The notes beneath the pieces were generated by a model that saw nothing but the letters and a program-made list of their open reading frames with translations, had not been told where the DNA came from and ran no database searches. Below are positions 61,633-64,000 of a stretch of DNA of 64,000 bases, one piece after another; position 1 is the first letter of the stretch, and each line of letters begins with the position of its first letter. This stretch comes from Paludibacter sp. (lineage in GTDB: Bacteria; Bacteroidota; Bacteroidia; Bacteroidales; Paludibacteraceae), in the NCBI RefSeq assembly GCF_009712605.1, contig NZ_WASO01000001.1, forward strand, positions 248,001 through 312,000, in the 5' to 3' direction. The translations under genes and the position numbers were made by a program.

Positions 61633-63471
61633 ATGATCGTTAAAATGAAAAAATATGCCTTCCTGGTTTACCACAAGGAGTATGCCGGTTTCCTCGAAAA
61701 GTTGAGGGAACAGGGCGTCGTTCATGTGGCTGAAAAGCAGGGAGGAACTATCGATGACGACGAATTGCGGGGTAATCTTCAACTGTTGCAACGGTTCAAG
61801 GCGGCCTCCGAAATTCTGGAGCGTCACACGGATGGCGAGAATCCTCTGCCTCAAAATCCTGAAATGGACGGGTTTCAGCTATTGACTGATATTGAAACGT
61901 GCATTCAGGAAAAAGAACAATTGCAGACAAGACGCCAATCCGTTGACAAAGACATGGACAGGATGGCTCCGTGGGGAGATTTTAGCTGGGAAAGAATCCA
62001 TCAACTGGAGAAAGCAGGTCTTGAACTCCGTTTCTTTGCCTGCAATTCCAGCAGATTCAACCCGGAATGGGAATCGCAATATAATGCCATCGAGGTGGAC
62101 TGTTTCAACTCTACCATCTATTTTGTGACGGTTACTCCCAAAGGAACCGATTTTGAACTGGATGCCGATCTTTTACGACTTGGGGCAAAAACAGAAGCCG
62201 AATTGCAGGAGGAAGCAAAAGAAATTGATGCTGATATTCTGGCAATTGAAGAACGCCTTAAACAAGCAACTTCTGGCTACGATGCTTTGAAAAAAGCACG
62301 GGCAGAAGTGTCTGAAAGAGTTGATTTGCGCCGTGTGCAGCTTAATACCAAGGCGGGTGCTGAAGATACCGTGATGATTCTTGAAGGGTATTGCCCTGAG
62401 GAAAACGAGGAGTCACTTAACAAGATGCTCAAAAAGTCAGGTGTCTACTATATGGCAGAGGTGCCGCGCAAGTCGGATGATGCTGTGCCTGTAAAGCTCA
62501 AGAATAACAAGTTTAGCAGTGTGTTCGAATTTATTGGCGGGTTGTATGAGTTACCCAACTACCACAAATCGGACATGACTCCTTATTTTGCACCGTTTTA
62601 CATGCTCTTTTTCGGCTTTTGCTTTGCCGATGTCGTTTACGGTGTCATTCTTGCGGCAGTAGGTATCTATTTCCGTAAAAAAGTGAGAGAAGAACTGGAG
62701 CCCGTAATGCGATTGCTGACTTATCTGGGAATTACCGCATTTTTTATGGGCATCCTGACCGGAAACGTCGGTGGTATTGCTCTGGAAAAGATCGAGACCA
62801 ACTGGCCTTGGTATGAACACCTGAAACACTATATTCTTACAGCCGACCGTCTGTTCTATGCATCTCTTATTTTGGGGGCTGTTCAGATTATTTTCGGACA
62901 GTTTGTTCGGGCAATTACCCGCTGGAAAACAGATGGTTTTGCTTCAACAATTTCGACCTGGGGCTGGTTGCTGTTGGTTGTAGGGGGCGGATCTGTTTTT
63001 GGGCTGCAAAAAGGTGGTTTGCTTGCTCCTGAAATCGCAAAAACGGTTTCTTACGTGATCTTCGCTGTAGCCGGTATTTGTATTTTCCTGCTGAATCATC
63101 CGGGACACAACATTCTTGCCAATATCGGAGAAGGTATCTGGGATACTTACGAAAAAGCGACCGGCTGGCTGAGTGACTTGCTTTCTTATATCCGTTTGTT
63201 TGCTATTTGTATTGCAGGAGCGGTTCTTGCTATTGTGTTCAATAGTCTGGCCACCAGCTTAAGCGGCAATACTCCGGTTGTAAGCCAGATTGTGATGATA
63301 CTGATTCTTGCTTTCGGTCACTTTATCAATATCTTTATGGCTATATTGGCGTCGTTCGTTCACCCTCTTCGTTTGACATTCGTAGAGTTTTACAAGAATG
63401 CAGGCTTTGTGGGAGGCGGAAAATCATATAAACCGTTTGCACGGTATAAAGAAGAATTTAAAATACTATGA
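61633..63471 (+). CDS. atpI: V-type ATPase subunit I
   Basis: 612 residues. The N-terminal ~310 residues are cytoplasmic with long helices and a globular part (VMILEGYCPEENEESLNKML). The C-terminal half has about seven membrane helices, starting near APFYMLFFGFCFADVVYGVILA. The essential Arg of the ion path is Arg521 in LLSYIRLFAICIAGAV. It forms the stator half-channels against the K ring. ATG 61633 is followed by a second ATG at 61648 (MKKYAFLVYHKEY), which is equally possible. Confidence 0.95.
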   Translation: MIVKMKKYAFLVYHKEYAGFLEKLREQGVVHVAEKQGGTIDDDELRGNLQLLQRFKAASEILERHTDGENPLPQNPEMDGFQLLTDIETCIQEKEQLQTRRQSVDKDMDRMAPWGDFSWERIHQLEKAGLELRFFACNSSRFNPEWESQYNAIEVDCFNSTIYFVTVTPKGTDFELDADLLRLGAKTEAELQEEAKEIDADILAIEERLKQATSGYDALKKARAEVSERVDLRRVQLNTKAGAEDTVMILEGYCPEENEESLNKMLKKSGVYYMAEVPRKSDDAVPVKLKNNKFSSVFEFIGGLYELPNYHKSDMTPYFAPFYMLFFGFCFADVVYGVILAAVGIYFRKKVREELEPVMRLLTYLGITAFFMGILTGNVGGIALEKIETNWPWYEHLKHYILTADRLFYASLILGAVQIIFGQFVRAITRWKTDGFASTISTWGWLLLVVGGGSVFGLQKGGLLAPEIAKTVSYVIFAVAGICIFLLNHPGHNILANIGEGIWDTYEKATGWLSDLLSYIRLFAICIAGAVLAIVFNSLATSLSGNTPVVSQIVMILILAFGHFINIFMAILASFVHPLRLTFVEFYKNAGFVGGGKSYKPFARYKEEFKIL

Positions 63472-63528
63472 TCAGGCAGTTCGCCGATCTAAATACGAAT
63501 AGAAATATAACAAATTATTAATCACTAA

Positions 63529-64000
<472 letters not shown>

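Overview
The window is from a chromosome of a Bacteroidota bacterium, most likely order Bacteroidales. The reasons are a SusD-family lipoprotein, a type IX secretion sorting domain on a secreted peptidase, type III glutamine synthetase, fused SecDF, a V-type ATPase operon of the Bacteroidota/Chlamydia gene order, and many promoters of the Bacteroidetes form (TTTG, about 18-22 bp, TAnnTTTG). Genus cannot be fixed from the sequence alone.

Region 1 (1-19545, + strand) is the most distinctive part. It holds the 3' end of a susD gene, then a serine hydrolase of the AmiE/beta-lactamase fold, a sodium/solute symporter, a GH9 enzyme fused to a NodB-like deacetylase domain, an SH3-NlpC/P60 peptidase, a Tat-exported dipeptide epimerase, a large amidase with an inserted golvesin-like domain, NamZ (DUF1343 exo-muramidase), a GH20 hexosaminidase and a metallophosphoesterase-PQQ propeller fusion. 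Read together this looks like a peptidoglycan-fragment utilisation locus: sugars are removed by GH20, NamZ and perhaps GH9, peptides are freed by the amidase(s), the stem peptide is cut by NlpC/P60, L-Ala-D-Glu is epimerised, and a product is imported by the symporter. Nearly every enzyme carries an export signal, so the pathway appears to run in the periplasm. Short palindromic and dispersed repeats sit between these genes.

Region 2 (19541-31091): a tRNA-Leu(UAG), a T9SS-secreted M6 metalloprotease, recJ, an acyl-CoA ligase, a small Ala-rich lipoprotein with a clean promoter and terminator, a Cys-less TlpA-like lipoprotein, queG, a cytoplasmic GH16-like pseudoenzyme and a KdsD-like SIS protein.

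Region 3 (31113-49385, mostly - strand): aquaporin, a fused ABC permease-ATPase, an ORF6N protein, rpsF-rpsR-rplI, a GH31 glucosidase, an AlaX editing protein, a giant alpha-2-macroglobulin-like protein without a thioester, a TrpB2-type tryptophan synthase preceded by a Trp-Trp leader peptide and terminator (an apparent attenuator), an alpha/beta hydrolase and glnN.

Region 4 (49732-64000): secDF, an AT-rich islet of two unrecognised small genes flanked by imperfect direct repeats, mdh, rpmH, and a V-type ATPase operon (E, DUF2764, A, B, D, I, K) whose K subunit keeps the ligand pattern of sodium-binding rotors. The K gene runs off the end of the window.
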